Below the pieces are notes generated by a model. That model saw only the letters and a program-made list of their open reading frames with translations, searched no databases and was not told the origin of the DNA. Below, in pieces: positions 7,540-16,380 of a stretch of DNA of 55,838 bases. The translations under genes were made by a program, and so were the position numbers. Positions within the stretch are counted from its first letter, which is position 1. Every line of letters starts with the position of its first letter. Source of the stretch: a gamma proteobacterium SCGC AAA007-O20 (GTDB taxonomy: Bacteria; Pseudomonadota; Gammaproteobacteria; PS1; Pseudothioglobaceae); NCBI GenBank assembly GCA_000213395.2, contig AFHY01000005.1:1-55838 (forward strand), written 5' to 3'.

Positions 7540-8330
7540 TGATTAATTTTGATTATAAAAATAAGGTAGCAGTTGTTACCGGTGGTACATCTGGAATTGG
7601 CCTTGCAACGGTAAGAATTCTTCTTAAGTCAGGCGCAAAGGTCGCATTTTGCGCTCGTTCAAGAGAGCGATTATTGGAAGTTGAAAGTAAGTTAAAGCTT
7701 GAATTTAGTAACGACCAGGTTTTTGCAAAAGCACTATCCGTCCTAGATCAAAATGAAGTAAATAAATTCTCAAAAGATGTTGAATCACAATTCGGAAAAT
7801 GTGATTTACTTGTGAATAATGCAGGACAAGGAATGATTTCTACATTTAATACAACTGACGACGATGATTGGAAAAGTGAATACGAATTAAAGATTTTTAG
7901 TCAAATATATCCAATTAGAGCCTTTCAGTCGATGTTAAAAAAAGAAAATGGATCAGTTGTTGTTGTTAATTCACTTCTTGCAATCCAGCCAGAACAACAC
8001 ATGATATGTACTTCTTCGGCTAGGGCTGCAGTACAAAATTTAATTAAATCTTTAAGCGTTGAATTCGCACCACACATTAGATTTAATTCAATCTTGTTAG
8101 GATTAATAAAAACAAATCAATGGGAGAGTCGATTTGAAGATCGTGAGGATAAATCAATCAACAGGAATGATTGGTATCAAAACCTTGCTTTAAATAAAGG
8201 TATTCCACTAGGAAGATTAGGTAACCCAGAAGAAGTTGCTAGCGCAATAGCTTTCCTTGGATCTTCGGATTCTTCCTATATTACGGGAGCCCAACTTGAA
8301 ATTTCAGGAGGCTTATCAAAACATATATAA
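7539..8330 (+). CDS. SDR-family protein lacking the catalytic Tyr-x3-Lys
   Basis: A 263-aa Rossmann-fold SDR. The cofactor site is normal (GGTSGIG near residue 16, NNAGQG near 91), but where classical SDRs have Y-x3-K this protein reads T-S-S-A-R before AAVQNLIKSL, so both Tyr and Lys are replaced. The rest of the C-terminal half (ILLGLIKTNQW, GRLGNPEEVASAIAFLGS) is intact, so this is not a decayed gene. It may use a different chemistry or bind the substrate/cofactor without classical hydride transfer. It lies between the extradiol dioxygenase and the ThDP enzyme with no spacing on either side. Confidence 0.83.
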   Translation: MINFDYKNKVAVVTGGTSGIGLATVRILLKSGAKVAFCARSRERLLEVESKLKLEFSNDQVFAKALSVLDQNEVNKFSKDVESQFGKCDLLVNNAGQGMISTFNTTDDDDWKSEYELKIFSQIYPIRAFQSMLKKENGSVVVVNSLLAIQPEQHMICTSSARAAVQNLIKSLSVEFAPHIRFNSILLGLIKTNQWESRFEDREDKSINRNDWYQNLALNKGIPLGRLGNPEEVASAIAFLGSSDSSYITGAQLEISGGLSKHI

Positions 8331-10016
8331 GTGAATCTAATGAGTAGTACTTATTTATCAAAACTAGAAACAGTCTCGGATGCCATAGCAAAATATATGG
8401 CTGATATTGGTATTAGTGTAATTTTTGGGGTAATTTCAATTCATAATATGCCCATCCTGGATGCAATAGCCCGTCAGAATAAAATTCGCTTTGTTCCAAC
8501 TCGAGGTGAAGCAGGTGCCATCAATATGGCCGACTCATACTCTAGAGTAAGTGGAAATTTAGGGGTTTGTATAACATCTACAGGAACTGCCGCTGGTAAT
8601 GCCGCAGGGTCTCAATTAGAGGCATTAACTGCAGGCTCAAAAGTATTACACATTACTACACAAATTGATACTGAATTTTTAGATTGCAATTCTTCAGCAA
8701 TCCATAGTGTTCCTAATCAACCTGATATGCTGAAATCTATATCAAAGGCTTATTTTTTCATTAAGAGTGCCACAAAAACGTTAGAAACAATTTCTGCCGC
8801 TATTTCATCAGCAATTTCTCCACCAGCTGGACCGGTCAGTCTAGAAATACCTATCGATGTTCAGCTTTCTCAATTGAGCTATCCTAGATCTATTGAGAAA
8901 CCTAAACCAAGTAGAATTTTGATATCTGAAGAGTCTATTGAAGAACTTGCAGAACTCGTTAAAAAGGCAAAACGACCCATGCTTTGGCTAGGAGGCGGTT
9001 CACGCAGCGCTTCTGTTGAAGCAACTGAACTTATAAATAGAGGATTTGGTGTAGTGACCTCTACCAATGGACGCGCAATAGTTGATGAAAATCATACAGC
9101 AAACCTTGGAGCATTCAACATGACTCAAGCTGCTTCTTTAATTTATTCAAAAAGTGATTTAATGATTGTTGTTGGATCTAAATTAAGAGGGAATGAGACA
9201 CTAAACTACAAAATGAAACTCCCCCCACTTGTTCAAATTGATGCTCATGATTTTCATGGAGTAAGAAATTATAAGACTCAAAAGTTTATTCATGGTGATG
9301 CTAAGGAAGCACTTCAGAAACTACTAGAATTATTGCCTGTAAAATTAAATGTTGACAAAAAGTTTCATGATGATATCCAAAAAGCCCGCATGTTAAGCGA
9401 ATCTAAGCTCCTGGAAACGCTTGGGCCATATAGCAATATAGCGAATACATTAAAGGATATCGTCTACAGTGGTTCGCATCCATGGGTTAGAGATGTCACT
9501 ATTGCTAATTCAACATTTGGTAATCGCTATGTAAAAATTGCTAAAGCTTTTCTAGGCGTTCATGCCCTTGGAGGTGGTATTGGTCAGGGCATATCTATGG
9601 GAATCGGTGCAGCAATTGCAAGTGAGAAAGCAAAAGCTATTGTACTCATTGGTGATGGCGGTGCGATGTTAGGTTTGGCTGAAATGATCACTGCTGTTAG
9701 TGAGAATGCACCATTGGTTTATGTGCTCATGAATGATCAGGCTTATGGTGTTATAGAAAATATTCAAGATGCTCAATATGACAGTCGTCGCTACTATTCT
9801 AAATTAGATGTGCCAGATTTTTCATTTTTTTGCCAATCCATCAAATTGCCTCATCAAATTGTTAAAGATGTAAAAGATTTTCAGGACTCAATCGAAAGAG
9901 CACTTAAGGCTAAAGGACCGCAGATGGTAGAAGTTGATATGTGCAGTATTGGGCCATTTACTGAAGCATTTTCTGGACCCCCTGCTGGCTCTGCAAATAC
10001 TAAGGAGGTAGTATGA
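8331..10016 (+). CDS. Thiamine diphosphate-dependent enzyme (acetolactate synthase/decarboxylase superfamily)
   Basis: A 561-aa three-domain ThDP enzyme. Seen: the Glu that activates the cofactor in RFVPTRGEAGA near residue 60, a central domain, and the ThDP/Mg motif GDGGAMLGLAEM ... MNDQAYG near residues 443-475. In this operon it could decarboxylate or ligate a 2-oxo acid released from the opened ring; a true acetolactate synthase is less likely because no small regulatory subunit is present. The start is GTG at 8331 directly after the SDR stop, or ATG at 8340 three codons later. Its stop overlaps the next gene (ATGA). Confidence 0.87.
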   Translation: MNLMSSTYLSKLETVSDAIAKYMADIGISVIFGVISIHNMPILDAIARQNKIRFVPTRGEAGAINMADSYSRVSGNLGVCITSTGTAAGNAAGSQLEALTAGSKVLHITTQIDTEFLDCNSSAIHSVPNQPDMLKSISKAYFFIKSATKTLETISAAISSAISPPAGPVSLEIPIDVQLSQLSYPRSIEKPKPSRILISEESIEELAELVKKAKRPMLWLGGGSRSASVEATELINRGFGVVTSTNGRAIVDENHTANLGAFNMTQAASLIYSKSDLMIVVGSKLRGNETLNYKMKLPPLVQIDAHDFHGVRNYKTQKFIHGDAKEALQKLLELLPVKLNVDKKFHDDIQKARMLSESKLLETLGPYSNIANTLKDIVYSGSHPWVRDVTIANSTFGNRYVKIAKAFLGVHALGGGIGQGISMGIGAAIASEKAKAIVLIGDGGAMLGLAEMITAVSENAPLVYVLMNDQAYGVIENIQDAQYDSRRYYSKLDVPDFSFFCQSIKLPHQIVKDVKDFQDSIERALKAKGPQMVEVDMCSIGPFTEAFSGPPAGSANTKEVV

Positions 10017-10840
10017 CAAGACTAGGAATAATTGGTTTCGGTAATATTTCAACAACATTGCTTACACTTCTTAAAGATGTTCTTGAGGATCCATTGGAGC
10101 ATCTCACCATTGTTTGTCGGCCAGAATATGAATCTCAAGTCAATCAAATTATGAGGAAAGATTTTAACGATGTTGCTTTAGAGATTAGCATAACTAGTAA
10201 TACAGAAATTCTAATAAATAACAAACCCAACCTTGTTGTTGAATGTGCAGGCCATGATGCTGTTACTGAACATATTGCTCAAGTCTTGAGTGCAGGTTTT
10301 GACACTGTAATGGCATCAGTCGGCGCTTTAGCGGACGCAGCTCTTGCTGATTCTTTGTATGATGCGGCACATAAAGGGATGTCTAGACTAATAATTCCAG
10401 CAGGTGCTATTGGAGGAGTTGATTTATTGGCATCATTGAAAAAACATGGAAAGCTGGATGTTTCTTATAGGGGAATAAAGCCACCTGCTGCATGGTCAGG
10501 AACCTTAGCTGCCAAACTTATAAACCTAGATGATTTGTCCGAAGAAACAGTGATTTTCAGTGGCTCAGCTCGTGAAGCTGCCAGTAGCTATCCCAAGAAT
10601 GCTAATGTTGCTGCCACTATTGCTCTAGCAGGTGCAGGTTTTGAGGCAACTCAAACTGAGCTAGTTGCTGATCCAAAAGCAACTGGGAATATACATGAAT
10701 ATAGTGTAGATTCTCCCTTAGCCCATTATACTCTTCGAGTTGAAAGTCAACCTTCATCAGGCAATGCGAAAACATCTGTGACAACTGTGTATAGTATCTT
10801 GCGCGAAATCACTAATCGTATAGGTCCTATTGTAATTTGA
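10013..10840 (+). CDS. L-aspartate dehydrogenase-like NAD(P) enzyme
   Basis: A 275-aa protein of the aspartate dehydrogenase (NadX) family: an N-terminal Rossmann domain (LGIIGFGNI), the conserved VECAGHDAV and a substrate segment IPAGAIGGVD near residue 127, and a C-terminal domain ending in a typical PSSGNAKTS...SILREI stretch. NadX enzymes interconvert aspartate and oxaloacetate plus ammonia. Within a ring-cleavage operon it suggests handling of an amino or imino intermediate, so a nitrogen-containing substrate is possible. It has a strong AAGGAGG ribosome-binding site at 10002 inside the end of the ThDP gene and is translationally coupled to it. Confidence 0.82.
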   Translation: MTRLGIIGFGNISTTLLTLLKDVLEDPLEHLTIVCRPEYESQVNQIMRKDFNDVALEISITSNTEILINNKPNLVVECAGHDAVTEHIAQVLSAGFDTVMASVGALADAALADSLYDAAHKGMSRLIIPAGAIGGVDLLASLKKHGKLDVSYRGIKPPAAWSGTLAAKLINLDDLSEETVIFSGSAREAASSYPKNANVAATIALAGAGFEATQTELVADPKATGNIHEYSVDSPLAHYTLRVESQPSSGNAKTSVTTVYSILREITNRIGPIVI

Positions 10841-10849
10841 GGATAACAA

Positions 10850-12328
10850 ATGATTAAAATGCCCGATGGTAAGTTGTTTATTGGTGGAGTATGGGAAACT
10901 GGAACTGGAGAAGAAATAGTTTCAATTTTTCCAGCTGATGGCTCCATCAACTGTTCTCTTTATGGAGCTTCAAAAAATGACGTCCTGCGTGCAGTCAAAC
11001 TTGCCAAATCTGCACAATCTCAGCCTTCTTGGCGCTCATTAAAACCACACGAGCGAGCTCGATATTTATATGCAATTGCTGATGGAATTGAAGCTAATAT
11101 TGATAGAATTTCACAAATACAAACACGTGATACCGGAAAAACACTTAGAGAAACAGCAATCTTAGCAAGCTCTGCTTCTGGAACTTTCAGGTATTTTGGA
11201 GCACTTCTTGAAAGTAGTGACGATTTACTTACAGCCCAGCGGAATGAATCGTTGACCATGTCAGTCTATGAGCCATTGGGTCTAGTTTCAGCAATAACTC
11301 CATGGAATTCTCCTATTGCATCAGATGCTCAAAAAATTGCGCCAGCGTTAGCGGCAGGAAATGCGGTGCTATTAAAACCATCATCGTGGTCTCCCTTAGT
11401 AAGTCTTGAGCTTGCAAAAATAATTGAATCCTCAGGCTTACCAAAAGGTTTATTTTCGGTATTACCAGGATCAGGTGAAAAAGTTGGTAATTTGTTAGTT
11501 GAGCATCCAGATATTTCTAAAGTAACATTTACCGGTAGTACCAAAACTGGACGAAGCTTAGCAATAAAAGCAGCAAAAAAGTTGATGCCTATTTCATTAG
11601 AGTTGGGAGGAAAGTCCCCAGTAATAGTATTTAAAGATTCTGATATAGATATTGCAATTGCAGGTGTTATGTTTGGTATTTTTTCATCAACTGGTCAAAG
11701 TTGTATCGCAGGCTCACGGTTATTTGTTCAAAAAGATATATACAATGAATTTGTTGAGCGATTGGTAAAAGCAACAAAAAAACTGAAAGTTGGTAGCCCC
11801 TATAATCTAGATACTCAAGTTTCTACAATGATCCATCCGCAACATCGCGATAGTGTAGCGGCGTATGTTGATCTGGCACGCAACGAAGGGGGAAAGATAT
11901 TGTGCGGTGGGAAAAGCCCGAGTGGTGCAGAGTATAAAAATGGTGCTTACTACCTGCCAACAATTATTACTGAAGTCGATAATTCAGCTCAGATTTGCCG
12001 TGAAGAAGTTTTTGGCCCAGTTTTAGTTGTAATGCCCTTTGATGATGAAGCTGATGTTATTGCACAAGCCAATGAGAATGAATATGGTTTGGCTTGTGGA
12101 ATTTGGACCAGTGACTTTCCGAAGGCATGGCGAGTGGGTCGAGCTATTAATGCAGGTACAGTCTGGGTTAACACATACAAACAATTTTCAATTTCGACAC
12201 CTTTTGGTGGTGAAAAAAACAGTGGTATGGGTAGGGAAAAAGGAAGAAACGGTATTCGCGCTTTCATGTCTCAAAAGTCGCTTTATTTTGATCTTACTGG
12301 GAATTCGCATCCATGGGCAGAAACATAA
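10850..12328 (+). CDS. NAD(P)-dependent aldehyde dehydrogenase
   Basis: A 492-aa ALDH superfamily enzyme that oxidises an aldehyde to the acid. Seen: the cofactor region TPWNSPIASDAQKIAPAL near residue 147, the glycine motif FTGSTKTGR near 224, the general base Glu in LELGGKSP near 250, and the catalytic Cys in GQSCIAGS near 285. The length is typical. It probably oxidises an aldehyde from the ring-cleavage route such as a muconic semialdehyde, in line with aminomuconate or hydroxymuconate semialdehyde dehydrogenases; the substrate is inferred from context only. Confidence 0.9.
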   Translation: MIKMPDGKLFIGGVWETGTGEEIVSIFPADGSINCSLYGASKNDVLRAVKLAKSAQSQPSWRSLKPHERARYLYAIADGIEANIDRISQIQTRDTGKTLRETAILASSASGTFRYFGALLESSDDLLTAQRNESLTMSVYEPLGLVSAITPWNSPIASDAQKIAPALAAGNAVLLKPSSWSPLVSLELAKIIESSGLPKGLFSVLPGSGEKVGNLLVEHPDISKVTFTGSTKTGRSLAIKAAKKLMPISLELGGKSPVIVFKDSDIDIAIAGVMFGIFSSTGQSCIAGSRLFVQKDIYNEFVERLVKATKKLKVGSPYNLDTQVSTMIHPQHRDSVAAYVDLARNEGGKILCGGKSPSGAEYKNGAYYLPTIITEVDNSAQICREEVFGPVLVVMPFDDEADVIAQANENEYGLACGIWTSDFPKAWRVGRAINAGTVWVNTYKQFSISTPFGGEKNSGMGREKGRNGIRAFMSQKSLYFDLTGNSHPWAET

Positions 12329-12365
12329 TAATGGATATTTGTTTTGATAGTAGAAAGAAGAAAAT

Positions 12366-13166
12366 ATGAAAAAAATTGAAAATGGAAATTTAAATAAAAA
12401 CAACTATTCAGTCCCTCCTGTTGAACGTGCTATAAGGCTTCTTCAATATATTGGTGAGGGTAACAAGTGTCGTAACCTTACTAAGGCATCAAGCCATTTA
12501 TCTATAAACCGAACAACATTAATTCGATTAATTTACTCCTTACTCGACAACGGAATGATTGAACAAATTAGAGAAGATGGAGGTTATTGCCTTGGAATTG
12601 GAGTCATTTCACTTGGGGCACAAGCAATTCAATCAAGAGATATTGTCCAGATGTCATTGCAGTCGATCCAAGAGTTAGTGAAAAAATCAAATATGTCTGC
12701 ACATCTAGGCATTCTTGATGGAATAGATGTTGTGTATCTAACTCGTGAAACTCCTAAAGCACATCTGATTAGTAATATGCATATTGGTTCGCGTTTACCC
12801 GCACATGCTTCGTCTATTGGAAGAGCAATTCTTGCTGATCTTAGTGAAGTAGCAGTAAAAGATATATATAAAAATAGCGAATTAAGCGGTGGAACCAATA
12901 AAGCACCTCAAAATCTTCAGCAAATATTAAGTCAACGTAAAATTGATGTCAAGCGAGGTTATGTTTGGAGTGTTGGAATGATTGAACCCAATATTGGATC
13001 TTGTGCCGCAACTATTTATAACCATGAAGGAAAGCCTATCGCTGGATTGAACGTAAGTGGACCAAAAGATATCTTCATTAATGAAAACTCAAAACAGGCA
13101 ATTATTATTAGAGAAGCTGTACTTGATGCTGCAAGAATAAGTTCTGCAGCAATGGGATTTAGATAG
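12366..13166 (+). CDS. IclR-family transcriptional regulator
   Basis: A 266-aa regulator: an N-terminal winged helix-turn-helix (PPVERAIRLLQYIGEG, then a LSINRTTLIRLIYSL recognition region, residues about 18-75) and a C-terminal effector-binding domain with AHLGILDGIDVVYLTRE and the family-typical LPAHASSIGRAILA. IclR proteins commonly control catabolic operons for aromatic compounds. It is the last AT-rich gene of the operon, 37 bases after the ALDH, and is the natural candidate to bind the ATGAACA/TGTTCAT array at 2982-3007. Confidence 0.9.
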   Translation: MKKIENGNLNKNNYSVPPVERAIRLLQYIGEGNKCRNLTKASSHLSINRTTLIRLIYSLLDNGMIEQIREDGGYCLGIGVISLGAQAIQSRDIVQMSLQSIQELVKKSNMSAHLGILDGIDVVYLTRETPKAHLISNMHIGSRLPAHASSIGRAILADLSEVAVKDIYKNSELSGGTNKAPQNLQQILSQRKIDVKRGYVWSVGMIEPNIGSCAATIYNHEGKPIAGLNVSGPKDIFINENSKQAIIIREAVLDAARISSAAMGFR

Positions 13167-13177
13167 AGGAGCTCTGA

Positions 13178-14404
13178 GTGCGATTTGATGCGCTTTCATC
13201 TGCTCCTTACAGACGTTTCTGGCTTGGATCCATCGCCTCAGTAGGTAGTACGCAGCTCTATTTTCTAGGGATGGCATGGCTCGTTTTCGAACTCAGCAAT
13301 TCTGCACTCAATCTCGGCCTGCTTGGTGCAGCAACTGCGGTACCCACCATTCTTGCAACTCTGGCTGGTGGTCTGGTTGCAGATCGAATAAACCGCCGCT
13401 CAGTTTTAATTTTGACCACTGGGACTTCAGCTATACTGCTGCTTATACTGGCGGTACTGGATGCCACTGAGCTAGTGCGGGTTTGGCACGTCCTCTTAAT
13501 TTCAGCCCTGCTTGGATTGGTACAGGGTTTTGATTTTCCGTCGCGCTCTTCGATTTTTCCAGCACTGATTGAACCAAAACAGATGATGAGCGCCGTTGCA
13601 TTAAATTCTATCCTTTGGCAGGGATCACGTATGATTTTTCCGGCAATTGGAGGACTGCTCATTGCACTGACCGACACCTCACTAATCTTTGTCATATGTG
13701 GAATTGGTTTTATAACAATGGTTATGGTACTGTTTTCAATTGAACTGGAGCAGATAATTCAGGATAAGACTGACCCCTGGAACGAGTTTAAAGATGGAGT
13801 GAGATATGTTATTCACCAACGATTGTTCCTAACCTTGATCCTGTTGACTTGGATCTCCATGTTTTTTGGAACATCTTTTATACAGATCATGCCAATCTTT
13901 GCTGACATTTTGCATAGTGGAGAACGCGGATATGGTTTATTAATTTCGGCAACCGGGCTCGGTTCAGTAGCTGGGAACTTTTTCATATCTCACTTTCAGC
14001 AATCCCGTCGACTGGGGTTACTGATGTTATCTTGTGCAGCTTTGGCACCATTCTCACTGGTAGGTTTCAGTCTGGTTACAGGGACATTGGCCAATACGGC
14101 CGGGGCATTTTGGCTTGCCTGCTTTTTAGTAATTTTAGCTTCAGCCTTTAGTTCAGTCTTTCTGGTTAGCTCCATGACAGTTTTACAGCTCAAAGTACCC
14201 GATAATTTACGCGGCCGCGTGATGGGAATTCACAGCATCACTTTCAGCATGATTGCACTCGGTGGACTTGCTATCGGAGCCCTGGCTACAAAATTTTCAG
14301 CCCCGGTTGCCGTGGTTATAGGAGCGGTGGTAGTGCTGTCATCATTAATCTGGGTGACGATTCGACAGGGAGAAATAACCAATCTTGATGGCAGCGAACT
14401 ATGA
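13178..14404 (+). CDS. MFS transporter (EntS-like exporter family)
   Basis: A 408-aa, 12-helix major facilitator protein. The start (APYRRFWLGSIASVGSTQLY), ADRINRRSVL loop and LRGRVMGIHS near residue 345 match the EntS/MFS_3 type that exports siderophores or drugs. It starts with GTG 11 bases after the IclR gene, behind a GAGGAG ribosome-binding site, so it may be cotranscribed with the catabolic operon. Its GC content is visibly higher than in the genes on both sides, like the TRAP-sulfatase block, which suggests recent acquisition. Its role with the operon (uptake, efflux or none) is not evident. Confidence 0.85.
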   Translation: MRFDALSSAPYRRFWLGSIASVGSTQLYFLGMAWLVFELSNSALNLGLLGAATAVPTILATLAGGLVADRINRRSVLILTTGTSAILLLILAVLDATELVRVWHVLLISALLGLVQGFDFPSRSSIFPALIEPKQMMSAVALNSILWQGSRMIFPAIGGLLIALTDTSLIFVICGIGFITMVMVLFSIELEQIIQDKTDPWNEFKDGVRYVIHQRLFLTLILLTWISMFFGTSFIQIMPIFADILHSGERGYGLLISATGLGSVAGNFFISHFQQSRRLGLLMLSCAALAPFSLVGFSLVTGTLANTAGAFWLACFLVILASAFSSVFLVSSMTVLQLKVPDNLRGRVMGIHSITFSMIALGGLAIGALATKFSAPVAVVIGAVVVLSSLIWVTIRQGEITNLDGSEL

Positions 14405-14441
14405 ATATGCACAAAATCAGATCAATAATTTTAACGTGAAA

Positions 14442-15224
14442 CTAGAGAGAGGATATATATCTAGCTAGCATTACAAGAGACATTACTACAATTAGAATTC
14501 TAATAACTTTTGGATTAGCTTTTAGTAAGTAATGAGTTCCGAAAAAAGCACCAATTAATTGGCCTAGCATCATTATTAGGCCAATTATAAAGGCTATATG
14601 GCCAAAGCTAAAAAATACAATAAATCCAGCAATATTTGAGGCAAAGTTTAGAGGCTTTGCCAGGATTGTAGCTTGGATAATTTCAAGTTTTTTAAGCATA
14701 ACTCCTGTCATAACAAAAAAGGAACCTGCGCCAGGACCAAACATACCATCATAGAAACCAACTGTTGGAACAGCATATTTTTCAAAGTTTTTGTTAGTTT
14801 CAGAATTTTTAGTTCTTACTTTAGGTTTAGGAGAAATAATAAAATAAATTGCAATTACTACCAATACAATAGGTATTACAAAAGAAAGGAGCTCAGTATC
14901 AATGAACTGCACTATGACTCCACCTATTATTGAACCAATGAAGGATGCAAGCATTAAGTATTTAATTGTTTCCCAATTTAACTTTTTCTTTCGAAATAGT
15001 AAAAAAGTAGCAATACCAGTTCCCATACTTCCTTGAAATTTATTGGTTCCGAGTACATAGATTGGCGGAATACCACTTAATAATAATGCAGGAACAGCAA
15101 GTAAGCCACCGCCGCCAACTAGAGTATCAATAAAGCCTGCTATGATAGCAATAACAAATAAAAAAGTTAAAATTTCGAAAGAATAGGAAGCTAAATCCAT
15201 AGAAAAAGAATCATACAGATGCAC
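14442..15224 (-). CDS. TauE/SafE (TSUP) family permease
   Basis: A 260-aa membrane protein with about eight hydrophobic helices. The N-terminal AGFIDTLVGGGGLLAVPALLLSG and the mid-protein YDGMFGPGAGSFFV motifs are diagnostic for the TSUP family, which moves sulfite, sulfoacetate or related sulfur anions and organic sulfonates across the cytoplasmic membrane. In a sulfur oxidiser a sulfite-export role is attractive but unproven. A more usual start may be the Met at 15200 (MDLASYSFEI). It stands alone, convergent with the MFS gene. Confidence 0.87.
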   Translation of the reverse strand: MHLYDSFSMDLASYSFEILTFLFVIAIIAGFIDTLVGGGGLLAVPALLLSGIPPIYVLGTNKFQGSMGTGIATFLLFRKKKLNWETIKYLMLASFIGSIIGGVIVQFIDTELLSFVIPIVLVVIAIYFIISPKPKVRTKNSETNKNFEKYAVPTVGFYDGMFGPGAGSFFVMTGVMLKKLEIIQATILAKPLNFASNIAGFIVFFSFGHIAFIIGLIMMLGQLIGAFFGTHYLLKANPKVIRILIVVMSLVMLARYISSL

Positions 15225-15245
15225 AGTATAAATTGCATTACTTAA

Positions 15246-16352
15246 TTAAAAATCTTTTTCTATGGAGTTAGAACCACCTATCTCTTTTGCTAAATCAGTT
15301 AGAGAGAGAACTATTAGACTAGCGAAGGCATCTGCTCTTGAATTATAACTGGCATTAAAAATTTCAACTGAATCAGAATAATTTTGATTATATTGATTTA
15401 CAGCCTGATCCCATAAAAAATCTGTATTAAGGTTTGCCTTACTTGTTAACGTATCCTGGATTAAGCGAATTTGCTCTTTTGCCTTGCTCATTTGTTGAGG
15501 GGTAATATAATAACTACCTTCATATAATTCTCTTATTATGATGTAATAACCATAACTCTCAATGAGACGGTTTTCAGGAAGATTTGCTATACGCTCTTCT
15601 TCAGCTATAGCTTTTCTCTTCTCTTCAGCTATTCTCTTCTCTTCAGCTATTCTCTTCTCTTCAGCTATTCTCTTCTCTTCAGTTATTCTCTTCTCTTCAG
15701 CTATTCTCTTCTCTTCAGCTATTCTCTTCTCTTCAGCTATTCTGTTCTTTTCATCAATATAATTTGGACTATTTTCTATTTCATTTGTTAGAGTTTTATT
15801 TAGCTGAACTAATTCTCTTTTCAAACGAACCAAATAGCTTGTGAAATTCGACCCTAATTTTTGTATCTTATCAACTTGTTCTTTTGTGAGTATAGACTCG
15901 TTAGCAGCATTTGATAAATCAACAGAAATGCTATTAATTTGATTTATTCTAGAATCTTCTGAATTGTTGTACTCCAAACATTTTATTGAATTAGTCTTCA
16001 AATATTTTTCATATTTTTGACAGTTAAGACTATATTTATCCTCTTCCTCAGCAATCTCGTTAGAGGTGTTTTCATATTTTTGAAAAATATTATTAATAAT
16101 ATTTGTTCTTTCATTATCTAATTGATATAAATATTCATAAAACTCTATTGATATATTGTACTCACCCGAAATAGTTCGTAAGTCGTTGACCAGTATTTGA
16201 TACTGCTCCCCAAGCCATGATCCACATTGTTGAGCTGAACATGTATAGAAATAGTCACTATTTGGTTTTTGAAACAAATTCTCAAAACTAACTAATGCAT
16301 GAGAATAAATAGGCAATATAGAAAGTAAAAATAATGTAAAGATTTTTTTCAT
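15246..16352 (-). CDS. Secreted coiled-coil protein with RIAEEK hexapeptide repeats
   Basis: A 368-aa protein of unknown function. A clear signal peptide (MKKIFTLFLLSILPIYSHA) sends it to the periplasm. Residues about 95-205 are predicted helical and charged. They lead into seven tandem hexapeptides of the form RIAEEK near residues 205-250, which would form a long straight helix, then a C-terminal domain rich in Tyr and Asn. Two Cys (CSAQQC) follow the signal peptide and two more lie in the next domain, so disulfides are possible. The helix resembles TolA-like spacers but there is no membrane anchor other than the signal. It is not obviously linked to its neighbours. Confidence 0.75.
   Translation of the reverse strand: MKKIFTLFLLSILPIYSHALVSFENLFQKPNSDYFYTCSAQQCGSWLGEQYQILVNDLRTISGEYNISIEFYEYLYQLDNERTNIINNIFQKYENTSNEIAEEEDKYSLNCQKYEKYLKTNSIKCLEYNNSEDSRINQINSISVDLSNAANESILTKEQVDKIQKLGSNFTSYLVRLKRELVQLNKTLTNEIENSPNYIDEKNRIAEEKRIAEEKRIAEEKRITEEKRIAEEKRIAEEKRIAEEKRKAIAEEERIANLPENRLIESYGYYIIIRELYEGSYYITPQQMSKAKEQIRLIQDTLTSKANLNTDFLWDQAVNQYNQNYSDSVEIFNASYNSRADAFASLIVLSLTDLAKEIGGSNSIEKDF
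15612..15745 (-). repeat. Tandem 18-bp coding repeat
   Basis: About seven near-identical copies of an 18-bp unit (tcagctattctcttctct on the + strand) encode the RIAEEK hexapeptides of the periplasmic protein. One copy has a single change that turns Ala into Thr. Near-perfect nucleotide identity suggests recent expansion and likely length variation between strains. Confidence 0.9.
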
Positions 16353-16380
16353 AGATAAAATTCTGCCACTTCTAAACTAT

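Noticed and set aside
15612-15745. Short tandem repeats as a CRISPR array
   Set aside because: The 18-bp units are contiguous with no spacers and encode a regular hexapeptide in an intact ORF; no cas genes are near.
15562-15762. 66-aa ORF opposite the repeat protein
   Set aside because: It is an antisense shadow of the 18-bp repeat (SSAILF units) without its own start signals.
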